Source: Bacteroidaceae bacterium
GTDB lineage: Bacteria > Bacteroidota > Bacteroidia > Bacteroidales > Bacteroidaceae
Direction: 5' to 3'
NCBI GenBank assembly: GCA_016302965.1
Contig: JAEDMP010000051.1
Coordinates: forward strand, 1-16,982
Length of the DNA: 16,982 nucleotides
The translations under genes and the position numbers were made by a program. The notes under the pieces were generated by a model. That model searched no databases and was not told where the DNA came from. It worked only from the letters and a program-made list of their open reading frames with translations. Of this stretch, positions 6,258-15,314 are shown piece after piece. Numbering within the stretch: position 1 is the stretch's first letter; each line of letters starts with the position of its first letter.

Positions 6258-9200
6258 ATGGTAAAAGCATGGAGAGAGTTGGTAACCATCCCAACCTATG
6301 AAGTGGGAACGCCGGAGAAGAATCCGATGTTCCTCGAAAAAAGAGTCTATCAAGGATCAAGTGGAGTGGTTTATCCCTATCCCGTCATTGAGACTATCAG
6401 CGACGAGAAGGTGGACAAGGTCTATAAAGCGGTATGGTTGGAGAACGACTATATCAAGGTCATGATTCTGCCCGAACTGGGCGGAAGGGTACAGATGGCT
6501 TATGACAAGATCAGGGAGCGCCACTTTGTGTATTACAACCATGTGGTGAAGCCTGCCCTCGTGGGGCTCGTGGGTCCCTGGATCTCGGGTGGTATCGAGT
6601 TCAACTGGCCCCAGCACCACCGTCCCACCACCTTTATGCCTGCCGACTGTACCATCGAGCAGGGCAGTGACGGGTCGGTGACCGTATGGGTGAGCGAGAT
6701 GGAGAAGATGTTCCATCAGAAGGGAATGGCGGGATTCACCCTGCGTCCCGGATGTGCCAATCTTGAAATACAGGGAGTGCTCTATAACCGCACGGATGTG
6801 CCCCAGACCTTCCTCTGGTGGGCCAACCCAGCCGTCGAGGTGAACGATGCCTATCAGAGTGTCTTCCCACCCGATGTGAATGCCGTGTTCGACCATGGCA
6901 AGAGGGCTGTCTCTTCCTTCCCCATCGCCACAGGCACTTATTACAAGATGGACTATTCGGCCGGTGTCGACATCTCCAATTATCGTAACATCCCTGTGCC
7001 CACGAGTTATATGGCCGTGAACAGCCGCTTCAACTTCGAGGGAGGCTATGAGAACGATACGCAGGCGGGTATGCTCCATGTGGCTTCCCACCATTTCTCG
7101 CCCGGCAAGAAGCAGTGGACCTGGGGTAACGGAGACTTCGGCAGAGCCTGGGACCGCAACCTCACCGACGAGGCGACACCCAAGGAACAGGAGCAGTGGC
7201 ATATCGACCGGAAGGGATACCGTCCCTATATAGAACTGATGGCCGGTGTCTATACAGAGAACCAGCCCGACTTCACCTGGCTCATGCCCTATGAGGAGAA
7301 ACGGTTCGTGCAATATTTCATGCCCTATCGGGAACTGGGCATTGTGAAGGAGGCTTCCAAGGACTTGCTCATGAATATCTGCGAGCAGGAGAGGGGAGTG
7401 GTGGCACTCAAACTCTTTGCCACCTCGCGCCAGCAGTTGCACATCGTACTTACCACAGACGCTGGCCGTGTGCTCTTCGACGAGACGCGCATGCTCTGTC
7501 CCGAGGAGGTGATGGTGGAGGGCATCACTGCTGAAGGCGTCGCTTTCTCCGAACTCCGACTCGCTGTTTATAAAGAACTGTATGGCAAGCAGCGACTCGT
7601 GATGCAGTGGCAGGCCGAGCCGGATGAGATACGTCCCATCCCCGACAGTGCCGAGGCTGCACTGCTGCCCGAACAGGTGAAGACCAACGAGCAGCTCTAC
7701 CTCACCGGACTGCACTTGGAGCAGTACCGCCATGCCACCTGGAGTCCTGTGGACTATTATGAGGAGGCACTGCGCCGCGACCCCAATGACATCCGTTGTC
7801 TCAATGCCATGGGACTCTGGTTCATCCGCAAGGGACGCTTTGCCAAGGCGGAAACCTATCTGCGCAAGGCCGTGCGCCTCTCGCAGAAGCGCAACCCGAA
7901 CCCCTATGACGGGGAGCCCATCTATCATCTCGCCCTCGCACTGAAATACCAGGGACGGCTCGGTGAGGCTTACGAACTCTTCTGGAAAGCCACTTGGAAC
8001 AAGGCTCTGGCAGATGCCGGCTATTTCGAGGCTGCCAAGATTTCTGTGGCACAGGAACGGCTCGATGATGCCCTCGACGAACTGAATCGCGGACTGGTCT
8101 ATGGTGCCCACAACCAGAAGGCACTGGCACTCAAGGCGGCTGTGTTGAGGCTCATGGGACGGAAGCAACAGGCCATGCAGCTGTGCAGCGAGGCCCTCGC
8201 TACCGACCTCTTCAACTATGGCTGCCGCTATGAGCAGTATCTGCTCACGGGCGACGCTTCGCTTCTGGAAAAACTGAAACAATTGATGCAGGGACTGGCC
8301 AAAAACTATGACGAGTTGGCGCTCGACTATCTCGCCGCAGCACGGGTGGAAGAGGCGCAGGCTATCTGGGAGATGGCTATTGCCGAACAGGCCACCACGC
8401 CGATGACCTACTATTATCTGCAACGCTATGAGGAGGCCGAACAGGCAGATTCCCGCTACTGTTTCCCCAACCGTGCCGAAGATGTGGTGGCGCTCGAAGC
8501 CGCCAAGCAGGCTCATCCCCAGGGAGCCAAGGCTCCTTATTATCTCGGTTGCCTGTATTATGCTGCACGTCAGTATGACCTCGCCATCGAGAACTGGGAA
8601 CTCTCGGCCCAACTCGACCCGCAGTTCCCCACCGTTTGGCGAAACCTCTCCTTGGCCCGTTTCAACAAACAGGATCGCCAGCAGGAGGCACTGGAGTGTA
8701 TGGAGCGTGCCTTCCGTCTCGATGAGACTGATGCCCGTGTGCTGATGGAACTCGACCAACTCTACAAGCGGCTGCAGAAACCGCATGACGAGCGTCTCGC
8801 CTTCCTCCGTCACTATCCTGACCTCGTGGCCCAACGTGACGACCTGGTGCTCGAAGAAATCACGCTGCTCAACCAGACAGGCCAGTATGCCGAGGCTATG
8901 CAGCGTCTGGATGCCCATCGGTTCCATCCCTGGGAGGGTGGCGAAGGCAAGGTGACTGCCCAGTATCAGACGGCACGTGTCGGACTGGCCATGCAGGCGA
9001 TGACCGAGCGCCGTTTCCTGGATGCCATCGCGCTGCTCGAACAGTGTCTCGACTATCCCCACCATCTCGGCGAAGGCAAACTCTTCGGTGCCCAAGAGAA
9101 TGACTTCCACTATTTCATCGGCTGTTGCCACGAGGCTCTCGGACAACTGGACGAGGCACGCAAACGGTGGGAACTGGCCACCCATGGACAGCAGGAGCCC

Positions 9201-9575
9201 GCCGCTGCCATGTACTACAATGATGCCAAGCCCGACAAGATTTTCTATCAGGGACTGGCCCTGCTGAAACTTGGCCGTCGTGGCGAGGCTAACGGACGCT
9301 TCTACCGGCTCGTAGACTATGGAAAGCAGCACATCTTTGAGAAGCAGGTGATGGACTATTTCGCTGTCTCGCTGCCCGACCTGCTCATCTGGGAAGATAG
9401 TCTTGACCGCAAGAACGAGATTCACTGCAAATACATGCTCGCCCTCGGTTATCTCGGATTGGGCGACCCCGGGAAGGCAACCCGCTATCTTGATGAGGTG
9501 GGTGTGATGGACATCAACCACCAGGGCATCCAGATGCTCCGCGCCATGCGCTCACACAAACTTTTGGGCGAATAG
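6258..9575 (+). CDS. DUF5107-type protein with long TPR-like C-terminal region
   Basis: A 1105-aa protein without signal peptide or membrane helix, so cytoplasmic. Residues 1 to about 400 match what I know of DUF5107: LPELGGRVQM near 71-80, GGIEFNWPQHHRP at 111-123, FLWWANPAVEV near 185-195, and an aromatic block QWTWGNGDFGRAWDRNL near 286-302. These look like a galactose-mutarotase-like beta-sandwich, a fold that binds sugars. His, Glu, Trp and Asn are abundant in the motifs, but I cannot assign catalytic residues. From about 480 onward, helical repeats resembling TPRs dominate (for example DIRCLNAMGLWFIRKGRF and APYYLGCLYYAARQYDLAIE), which suggests partner binding or oligomerisation. Its place behind a sugar porter and beside an AraC regulator implies processing or sensing of the imported sugar. 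Reaction and substrate are unknown. Confidence 0.82.
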   Translation: MVKAWRELVTIPTYEVGTPEKNPMFLEKRVYQGSSGVVYPYPVIETISDEKVDKVYKAVWLENDYIKVMILPELGGRVQMAYDKIRERHFVYYNHVVKPALVGLVGPWISGGIEFNWPQHHRPTTFMPADCTIEQGSDGSVTVWVSEMEKMFHQKGMAGFTLRPGCANLEIQGVLYNRTDVPQTFLWWANPAVEVNDAYQSVFPPDVNAVFDHGKRAVSSFPIATGTYYKMDYSAGVDISNYRNIPVPTSYMAVNSRFNFEGGYENDTQAGMLHVASHHFSPGKKQWTWGNGDFGRAWDRNLTDEATPKEQEQWHIDRKGYRPYIELMAGVYTENQPDFTWLMPYEEKRFVQYFMPYRELGIVKEASKDLLMNICEQERGVVALKLFATSRQQLHIVLTTDAGRVLFDETRMLCPEEVMVEGITAEGVAFSELRLAVYKELYGKQRLVMQWQAEPDEIRPIPDSAEAALLPEQVKTNEQLYLTGLHLEQYRHATWSPVDYYEEALRRDPNDIRCLNAMGLWFIRKGRFAKAETYLRKAVRLSQKRNPNPYDGEPIYHLALALKYQGRLGEAYELFWKATWNKALADAGYFEAAKISVAQERLDDALDELNRGLVYGAHNQKALALKAAVLRLMGRKQQAMQLCSEALATDLFNYGCRYEQYLLTGDASLLEKLKQLMQGLAKNYDELALDYLAAARVEEAQAIWEMAIAEQATTPMTYYYLQRYEEAEQADSRYCFPNRAEDVVALEAAKQAHPQGAKAPYYLGCLYYAARQYDLAIENWELSAQLDPQFPTVWRNLSLARFNKQDRQQEALECMERAFRLDETDARVLMELDQLYKRLQKPHDERLAFLRHYPDLVAQRDDLVLEEITLLNQTGQYAEAMQRLDAHRFHPWEGGEGKVTAQYQTARVGLAMQAMTERRFLDAIALLEQCLDYPHHLGEGKLFGAQENDFHYFIGCCHEALGQLDEARKRWELATHGQQEPAAAMYYNDAKPDKIFYQGLALLKLGRRGEANGRFYRLVDYGKQHIFEKQVMDYFAVSLPDLLIWEDSLDRKNEIHCKYMLALGYLGLGDPGKATRYLDEVGVMDINHQGIQMLRAMRSHKLLGE

Positions 9576-9628
9576 AGGTTACTTCCGGACGAGAACCGGA
9601 ACCAATCCCGACAAAAAATAATTTATAA

Positions 9629-9683
9629 CCCACCATAAAAACAGAGGAGGCTCCATCGGGGCCTCCTCTGTTTTTATGGTGGG
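9629..9683. terminator. Perfect 23-bp bidirectional terminator hairpin
   Basis: Bases 9629-9651 pair perfectly with 9661-9683 around a 9-nt loop. Each arm contains a GAGGAGGC/GCCTCCTC core and an A5/T5 tract (ATAAAAACAG and CTGTTTTTAT), so either strand gives a GC stem followed by U residues. It lies 53 bp past the DUF5107 stop and 44 bp past the susD stop, between two convergent operons, and should stop transcription from both sides. A smaller TTCCGG/CCGGAA hairpin lies at 9583-9601, directly after the DUF5107 stop. Confidence 0.92.
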
Positions 9684-9727
9684 TATGAGGGTGGAAGCGC
9701 TGCGCTTCCACCTGCATATAAACGGCA

Positions 9728-11830
9728 TTAATAGCCGGGGTTCTGCATCTGTTCCTTCTGCTCGTTGGTGAGCGCCTTGCCGCTCTTGTCGGTGATACCG
9801 TCGAGGAACGACTGGGGAATAGGACGATAGTAGTGCTTCTTGGGGTCAAACTTGCCCACGCCGCGGGTCACACCATCGTTGAAGGCATTCCAGCGGGCCT
9901 CGAGGGTCATGGTGCGGGCGAGGTCTTCCCAGCGCTGGCTCTCGCCGATGAGCTCACGGGTGCGCTCGTTGAGCAGGAAGCACATCATCTTCTGCGCATT
10001 GGAGGTGCAATTCAGAGCGTTGTAGATGGGCAGGTCGGCTTTGGAGTTGTAAACATCATTCACGCTGTTCAGGTGGAGGGCAGTCTTGGTCTCGGCTGTG
10101 GTTACAGCGATATTGTTCGACTCATAGTAGGTGTTCTGGTCGATGTAGATGGCACCATCGGCTGAGAAACCGCCACCCTTGCCGCTGCAGAAACTGTTGT
10201 TCTTGTAGGCCTGTCCACCGTCCACATGCTTGGCACGGTCTTCACCGGCTGCATAACCGGCACGGTCGCGCAGTTTGTTGATCCACTCAATAGCCTTGGC
10301 ATAGCTGCCTTCACCCTTGCGGATGTAAGCCTCGGCAATCATCAGCACATCGTCGGCAGAGCGGGCGATGATGGCATCGCGGGTACCAAACTGGCTGGCG
10401 ATATTGATGCGGTAGCCGTCGCGGAACTTGGAGAGAGCCACACTGCGCTTGTGGGGAACGATGCTATAGTAGTTGCCAGGGGCATTTTGGGGGTTGAGAC
10501 CCCAGTTCAGTTCGTTCTGGCCTTTCAGATAGCGAACAAAGGTGTGAGGAGCCTGGGCTACGCCGTCGGCGGTCACGCTCTCGGTCTCCTTTCCGTCAGA
10601 ACCTGTGGTCTTCTTGATTTCATAACGGGGGTCGCCGGGTTCGTTCACGATATACTTGATACCCACTTCGCCGCCCTTGAAGCGCTTGTCGCCTGCGGCT
10701 ACACCAGCGGGAGCCAGTCCGTTCTCCACCTCAGCCAAACTCCATGCGGGAGCACCGCTGGGGTTGTTGCAGCCGTAGCAGGTGATGAACGACTTCCAGA
10801 AACGTGAGTCGTTCACGCGGTCGAACACCTGCATCGTATACTCGGTGGCGCTCACGTAAGAGAACTCACGGCCACCGGAGATGTCACGCTTAGTGCCTGC
10901 CATATCCTGATAAACGGAAGGATAGTAGAGGTGCATCTGGTTGCCGAAACGGCCCCAGGTGGTCTGGTCGTCAGAGAACTGGGCGGCCAGAATCACCTCG
11001 CTCACCTTCTCGTTGTCGCCGTTCACCTTCTTGTAGTCCCACAGTTCAACGAAGTCGTTGCAGAGGGGATGTGCGGCCACTACCTCCTCGCCATACTTGA
11101 TTACGGCATCGAGGTCAGCGCTCACATAGTTGCCGTTCCAGGAACTGTAGTGCTCAGAGGCACGGAACAGATGGGCCTTGGCCAGGAAGTGGGCAGCGGC
11201 ATACTTGTTGATGCGGCCCGTGGCTGAACCCTTGGCGGGCAGCAGCTTGTAGGCTTCCTCAAAGTCCTTGATAATCTGTGCAAAGCACTCCTCCTCGCTG
11301 TTGCGCTCGAAGTAGGTCTCCACGGTGGTGGAGGGCTGCAACTTCAGGGGCACACCGCCAAACTGCTTCACCAGTTCGAAGTAGGCGTAGGCACGAAGGA
11401 AGTAGGCTTCGCCTAAACGGGTGTTGTAGTCGGGATGGGTGGGGCTGTAATAGAGAGGGATATTCTGAATCAGGATATTGGCAGGTTCGGCCAGACCGTA
11501 GTAGTTGTCCCATACAGGCTGGTTGGCGCCCGTCTCACCCGAGTTCAGTGCGTCGCCATAGTGGTTCCAGGCGGGCATGGTATTGTTGGCATCGGTAAAT
11601 TCGTCAACACCCATGTTGTAGCATTCGATACCCCAGATATAGTTGAACTTGAACTTCAGTTTCTGGTATGCGCCCGTCACCAGGTCATCCAGACCTTCCT
11701 GGGTCTTGAAGTAGTCGGTGCTGTGCTGTGTCTTGAGTTTCTCGTCGAGAAAATCATTGCCGCAAGAGGTGATTCCTCCCGCCATACCAACGAGGAGGGC
11801 GGCTGTCATTATATGATTGAATTTTTTCAT
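9728..11830 (-). CDS. susD: SusD/RagB-family outer-membrane lipoprotein
   Basis: The 700-aa product is the surface glycan-binding partner that forms a lid over SusC. A signal peptide leads to a lipobox ending ITSC, so Cys23 is lipidated, followed by GNDFLDE, a typical SusD start. EGLDDLVTGAYQKL and LGEAYFLRAYAYFELVKQFGGVPL are hallmark SusD segments, and the C-terminus has the PIPQSFLDG...QNPGY ending. At 700 aa it is at the long end for the family. The bound ligand cannot be inferred. It is the second gene of the susC-susD operon, with a 20-bp gap, and is followed by the bidirectional terminator. Confidence 0.95.
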   Translation of the reverse strand: MKKFNHIMTAALLVGMAGGITSCGNDFLDEKLKTQHSTDYFKTQEGLDDLVTGAYQKLKFKFNYIWGIECYNMGVDEFTDANNTMPAWNHYGDALNSGETGANQPVWDNYYGLAEPANILIQNIPLYYSPTHPDYNTRLGEAYFLRAYAYFELVKQFGGVPLKLQPSTTVETYFERNSEEECFAQIIKDFEEAYKLLPAKGSATGRINKYAAAHFLAKAHLFRASEHYSSWNGNYVSADLDAVIKYGEEVVAAHPLCNDFVELWDYKKVNGDNEKVSEVILAAQFSDDQTTWGRFGNQMHLYYPSVYQDMAGTKRDISGGREFSYVSATEYTMQVFDRVNDSRFWKSFITCYGCNNPSGAPAWSLAEVENGLAPAGVAAGDKRFKGGEVGIKYIVNEPGDPRYEIKKTTGSDGKETESVTADGVAQAPHTFVRYLKGQNELNWGLNPQNAPGNYYSIVPHKRSVALSKFRDGYRINIASQFGTRDAIIARSADDVLMIAEAYIRKGEGSYAKAIEWINKLRDRAGYAAGEDRAKHVDGGQAYKNNSFCSGKGGGFSADGAIYIDQNTYYESNNIAVTTAETKTALHLNSVNDVYNSKADLPIYNALNCTSNAQKMMCFLLNERTRELIGESQRWEDLARTMTLEARWNAFNDGVTRGVGKFDPKKHYYRPIPQSFLDGITDKSGKALTNEQKEQMQNPGY

Positions 11831-11850
11831 GATTAAATCCTCCTTTTTGA

Positions 11851-14800
11851 TTAGAATCCGATGTTAAGACCAATCACCCAGCTTCTCAGCGTAACCTCAG
11901 AGGCGAAGCTTCTGGTGTTGTTCGAATAGTTTACGAGGTCGGTGTCAAGCCAGTCGGTAGCACGGTAGATGCTGAACGGGTTCTTGGCCTGAACGTAAAC
12001 CTTCATGCTGCCCAGTCCGAGGGGAGCGAGCTGCTTGGCTGTGAAGTTGTAGCCGAGAGAGATGTTACGCACCTTGATGTAGGAACCGTCCTGATAGTTC
12101 ATGCTGCTGCTGTAGGTATCGGCAGCCTCACCATTGGAACCGGGTGCATAGTATTCGGCGTTTTCGTTCTCGCCGGCGATGAAGTAGTCAACCTTGCGCA
12201 TCATGTAGCGGCCATCGAGGGTCAGGGCACCGGCTCTTACGTCGAAGCCCCAGCGGCTTACGATGAAGCAGGAGAGCTCGAAGTTCTTGTAGGTGAAGGT
12301 GTTTCTCCAACCGCCTGACCAGTCGGGACGGGCCTTGCCCACAATCTGGCGGTCGTTGGTGGCATCAATCTTGTCATCATGGTTCAGGTCGCGCACCTTG
12401 ATCTGACCGGGCTTGCGGCCATACTTGGCTGCCTCTTCGGCCTCGCTGGTCTTCCAGATGCCATCGTATACATAGTCATAGTAGCTGCCGATGCTCTCGC
12501 CTACGAACCAGCCACTGTTCACGTCCTCGGTACGGCCGTTGCTCAGTTCCTTGATTTCGTCGCGGTCCATGGACCAGGTGAGGGTGGTGCTCCACTCAAA
12601 GTCCTTGGTCTTCACGGGGATAGCAGTCAACTGCAGGTCGATACCCCAGCCCTCGGTACGTCCTACGTTGGCGTACGTCTGGGTGTAACCGGTCAGTGAG
12701 GGGATGCTCATGGGGAGCAGCAGGTCGTCAGTCTTCGTCTTGTAGACGTCGATGCTACCGCCGATGCGGCCGTTGATGAAGGCATAGTCCAAACCTACGT
12801 TATACTGGGTAGTCTTCTCCCAGCCCAGACCGAGGTTGGCCATCTTGTTGGGGTTCTTGGCAGAGGGGTCAGAAGGCACGTTGCCGGCCACTGACTCGTT
12901 GGCACTCCAGTTGTAGTAGAGGGTCTCGATGGCACCCTTGGTGCCGTAGGCAGAGATGGCAGAGTTACCGGTGATACCCCAACCTAAGCGGAGCTTCAGC
13001 TGCTTCACCCAAGATACGTTCTTCATGAAATCTTCCTGGTCGATGCGCCAGCCGAGGGCTACCGAGGGGAAGCTGGCCCACTTATGGCCTTCGGAGAGTA
13101 CGGACGAACCGTCCCAACGGATAGAGGCGGTCAGCATGTAGCGGTCCATCAGGGTGTAGTTACCACGAATCATGTAAGAGGTCATAGAGCTCTCGGTCAG
13201 TCCGGAACCGAAGGAGCTGGCGTTACCGTTGGAACTCAGGTTGTACCAGAGCTCAGTGGCGGTGGCCACGTTGGCCTTGGCGCTCAGACCGTCGTAGTGA
13301 TAGCGCGAAGCACTCTGCATCAAGGTCAGACCCACAGAGTGAATCTTGTTGAAGTCGCGGTTATACCAAACGAGGTTGTCGAGCGTCCATGAACGGTAGG
13401 TGTCCTTGTTCTCCTGGGCCACGTTGTTGCCGTCACCGTTGATACCCTCAGCGGCATTGGCGATACCAAGGCTGTAGTAACGCATTTCGGGACCGAACTG
13501 CAGACGGTAGCGCAGACCTTCGAGGGGCTTCCAGATCTTGCCGAAGTTCACCTCGCCATAGAGGCTTCCGTTCACGCGGAAGGTGCGGCGCTGGTTGGTG
13601 TTGTATTGTAGCTCGTTGATGGGGTTGATGATGTTCACATCACCGTTGGGGTTGCGGATATAGTCGCCGTTCTCATCGAAGGGAACCGTCCAGGGCAGCA
13701 TGCCGCGCAGGGCGCCATAGTAGTCGCCGGCACCGGTCACCGACTTCGAGAAGTTGTAACCGTAGTCCTGGTGGCTGTACGACATGTTGGCGCTCACGCC
13801 CATGGTGAAGTAGGCGAGGGGAGTAGCCTCAAATGAGGTGTTCACCGTGTAGCGCTTGTATTCCTGTCCGGGCTGGGTGCTGCGGTCCTGCAGATAGCCG
13901 AATGAGCCGTAGCCCTTGAATTTCTCCGTACCGCCCGATGCGCTCAGGGTGTGTTCCTGAGAGAAACCGGTGCGCTTGCCTTCGTCGGTCCAGTCGTAGG
14001 AACCTACCTTAGAGGCATCGTAGGTACCGCCTTCCCAGGCCTTCTCGATGTTGGCCCAAGAGGCAGCTACGCTACCGTAGGCCTTCTTGTCGGCGTCATA
14101 GTTGGGGGCAAAAGGCTGGGTGGCATCACCGTAGGCACCCATGTTGTACTTGGCGCGGCGGCTGTAGTCGAGCCATTCGGCAGCGTTCATGTAGTCGGCC
14201 ACATCGTGCATGGTGGTGAAGGTAACGGCACCGGCATAGTTCAAAGTAACCTTGCCTTCCTTACCCTTTTTCGTGGTCACGAGAATCACACCGTTGGCAC
14301 CGCGTGAACCATAGACAGCAGTGGCAGAAGCATCTTTCAGCACCTCGATCGACTCGATGTCCTGGGGGTTGATGTTCTCGATACCGCCGTTCTGAATCAC
14401 CATTCCGTCAACTACATACAGAGGCTTGTTGTTGGCACCGATGGAGCGGACACCACGAATCTGGATGTCACCCACTTCACCGGGGCGCTGGCTGTTGCTG
14501 ATGTCCACACCGGCGGTCTTGCCTTGCATGGCCTCCAGGGCATTGTTCACGGGCATCGTGGTCAGGTCTTTGGAATCCAGGTGGGCAAGGGCGCCGGTCA
14601 CGTCGCTCTTCTTCTGAACACCATAACCTACAACCACCACTTCGCTCAGCGTGTTCTTGTCTTCCTCCAGCTTCACATTGATGGTCTTGCGGCCGTTCAG
14701 AGCGATGCTCTGCGTCTGATATCCCACATAGGAGATGTTCAGCGTGGCATTCGAGGCTACACCATTGATGACAAAGTTGCCGTTGAAGTCGGTAACGGTT

Positions 14801-14994
14801 CCCTTACCTGTGCCTTTCACTACAATACTGGCTCCGATAATGCCTTCGCCAGTGGCAGCGTCCACCACATTACCTGACACTTTTTGTGCCATTGCTCCTG
14901 AGGAGCAGATCAGCATGAGCATCAGGAACAGAAACTGGCGAAAACCGAAACGGTTCTCACCTGCAGAATTGGTTTTACTGTTCTGTTTTTTCAT
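11851..14994 (-). CDS. susC: SusC/RagA-family TonB-dependent outer-membrane transporter
   Basis: A 1047-aa TonB-dependent channel that, with SusD, imports oligosaccharides or other nutrients across the outer membrane. The signal peptide ends SSGAMA before Gln37. A carboxypeptidase-regulatory-like domain follows (about 38-112, with GTVTDFNGNF and LNISYVGYQTQSI), then a TonB-box region LSEVVVVGYGVQKK near 117-130. The plug contains QIRGVRSIGANNKPLYVVDG and ASATAVYGSRGANGVILVTTK, both classic SusC signatures. The rest is a 22-strand-type beta-barrel ending in the aromatic terminus GLNIGF. No N-terminal STN domain is seen, so anti-sigma signalling through this protein is unlikely. It is the first gene of its operon, has a leader of about 310 nt, and no adjacent ECF sigma or hybrid sensor gene. 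Confidence 0.96.
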   Translation of the reverse strand: MKKQNSKTNSAGENRFGFRQFLFLMLMLICSSGAMAQKVSGNVVDAATGEGIIGASIVVKGTGKGTVTDFNGNFVINGVASNATLNISYVGYQTQSIALNGRKTINVKLEEDKNTLSEVVVVGYGVQKKSDVTGALAHLDSKDLTTMPVNNALEAMQGKTAGVDISNSQRPGEVGDIQIRGVRSIGANNKPLYVVDGMVIQNGGIENINPQDIESIEVLKDASATAVYGSRGANGVILVTTKKGKEGKVTLNYAGAVTFTTMHDVADYMNAAEWLDYSRRAKYNMGAYGDATQPFAPNYDADKKAYGSVAASWANIEKAWEGGTYDASKVGSYDWTDEGKRTGFSQEHTLSASGGTEKFKGYGSFGYLQDRSTQPGQEYKRYTVNTSFEATPLAYFTMGVSANMSYSHQDYGYNFSKSVTGAGDYYGALRGMLPWTVPFDENGDYIRNPNGDVNIINPINELQYNTNQRRTFRVNGSLYGEVNFGKIWKPLEGLRYRLQFGPEMRYYSLGIANAAEGINGDGNNVAQENKDTYRSWTLDNLVWYNRDFNKIHSVGLTLMQSASRYHYDGLSAKANVATATELWYNLSSNGNASSFGSGLTESSMTSYMIRGNYTLMDRYMLTASIRWDGSSVLSEGHKWASFPSVALGWRIDQEDFMKNVSWVKQLKLRLGWGITGNSAISAYGTKGAIETLYYNWSANESVAGNVPSDPSAKNPNKMANLGLGWEKTTQYNVGLDYAFINGRIGGSIDVYKTKTDDLLLPMSIPSLTGYTQTYANVGRTEGWGIDLQLTAIPVKTKDFEWSTTLTWSMDRDEIKELSNGRTEDVNSGWFVGESIGSYYDYVYDGIWKTSEAEEAAKYGRKPGQIKVRDLNHDDKIDATNDRQIVGKARPDWSGGWRNTFTYKNFELSCFIVSRWGFDVRAGALTLDGRYMMRKVDYFIAGENENAEYYAPGSNGEAADTYSSSMNYQDGSYIKVRNISLGYNFTAKQLAPLGLGSMKVYVQAKNPFSIYRATDWLDTDLVNYSNNTRSFASEVTLRSWVIGLNIGF

Positions 14995-15308
14995 ACGTAA
15001 AAATAGTTAGTAGATAAATGTTATTTGAAAGTTGTTGTTTGTCATATACAAATCCCGACAATCGCTGTGGGGACTGTAGAGTTGTTGTAGGTTTGATGAT
15101 GCGGCGTTTGCAGCATTGGGCCGTGTCACCTGTCTGGTCCTTATTGAATCTTTGGGGTTCTTCTTGGTATCTTTGCGCGTCGGTCAGATGGTTCTTCTCT
15201 GTATGCCTGTTAGGTGTCTTGCCTGCCTGTAAGGAGGTGACGAATGGGGTGTCCCGATGTTTTTCTGATACGATAATCTTGGCCTCGATTCTTTTTATTC
15301 CTTAAAAC
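14995..15308 (-). other. Long 5' leader of susC
   Basis: If transcription starts from the -7 box at 15315-15322, the susC mRNA has an untranslated leader of about 310 nt. The part nearest the start codon is CAA/ACA-rich and likely unstructured, which suits SD-independent initiation in Bacteroidetes. Further upstream, at 15231-15240, the mRNA reads TCACCTCCTT, identical to the 16S rRNA anti-Shine-Dalgarno tail. No known riboswitch is recognised. The leader could host control by antisense RNA or RNA-binding proteins, but that is inference. An open frame on the opposite strand (15018-15305) lacks coding character. Confidence 0.45.
15168..15276 (+). other. Possible antisense mini transcription unit with SD-led micro-ORF
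   Basis: On the plus strand, opposite the susC leader, TATCTTTG at 15168-15175 matches the -7 consensus, with a weak ATTG (15143-15146) 21 nt upstream. About 60 nt later comes AAGGAGGTGA (15231-15240), then ATG at 15244 six bases past AGGAGG. The frame encodes only MGCPDVFLIR and stops at 15274-15276. A weak AATC...GATT hairpin followed by CTTTTTATT lies just beyond. Such a transcript would be fully antisense to the susC leader, a layout known for some Bacteroides PUL-associated small RNAs. Each element alone could be chance. Confidence 0.25.
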
Positions 15309-15314
15309 TCCATG

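Noticed and set aside
6357..9521. A 1054-codon open frame on the minus strand, antisense to the DUF5107 gene
   Set aside because: The plus-strand product has clear domain and repeat structure and sits in an operon. The antisense product is rich in His/Leu/Gly/Glu with no domain, promoter or start context. Codon bias in the real gene keeps the opposite frame open.
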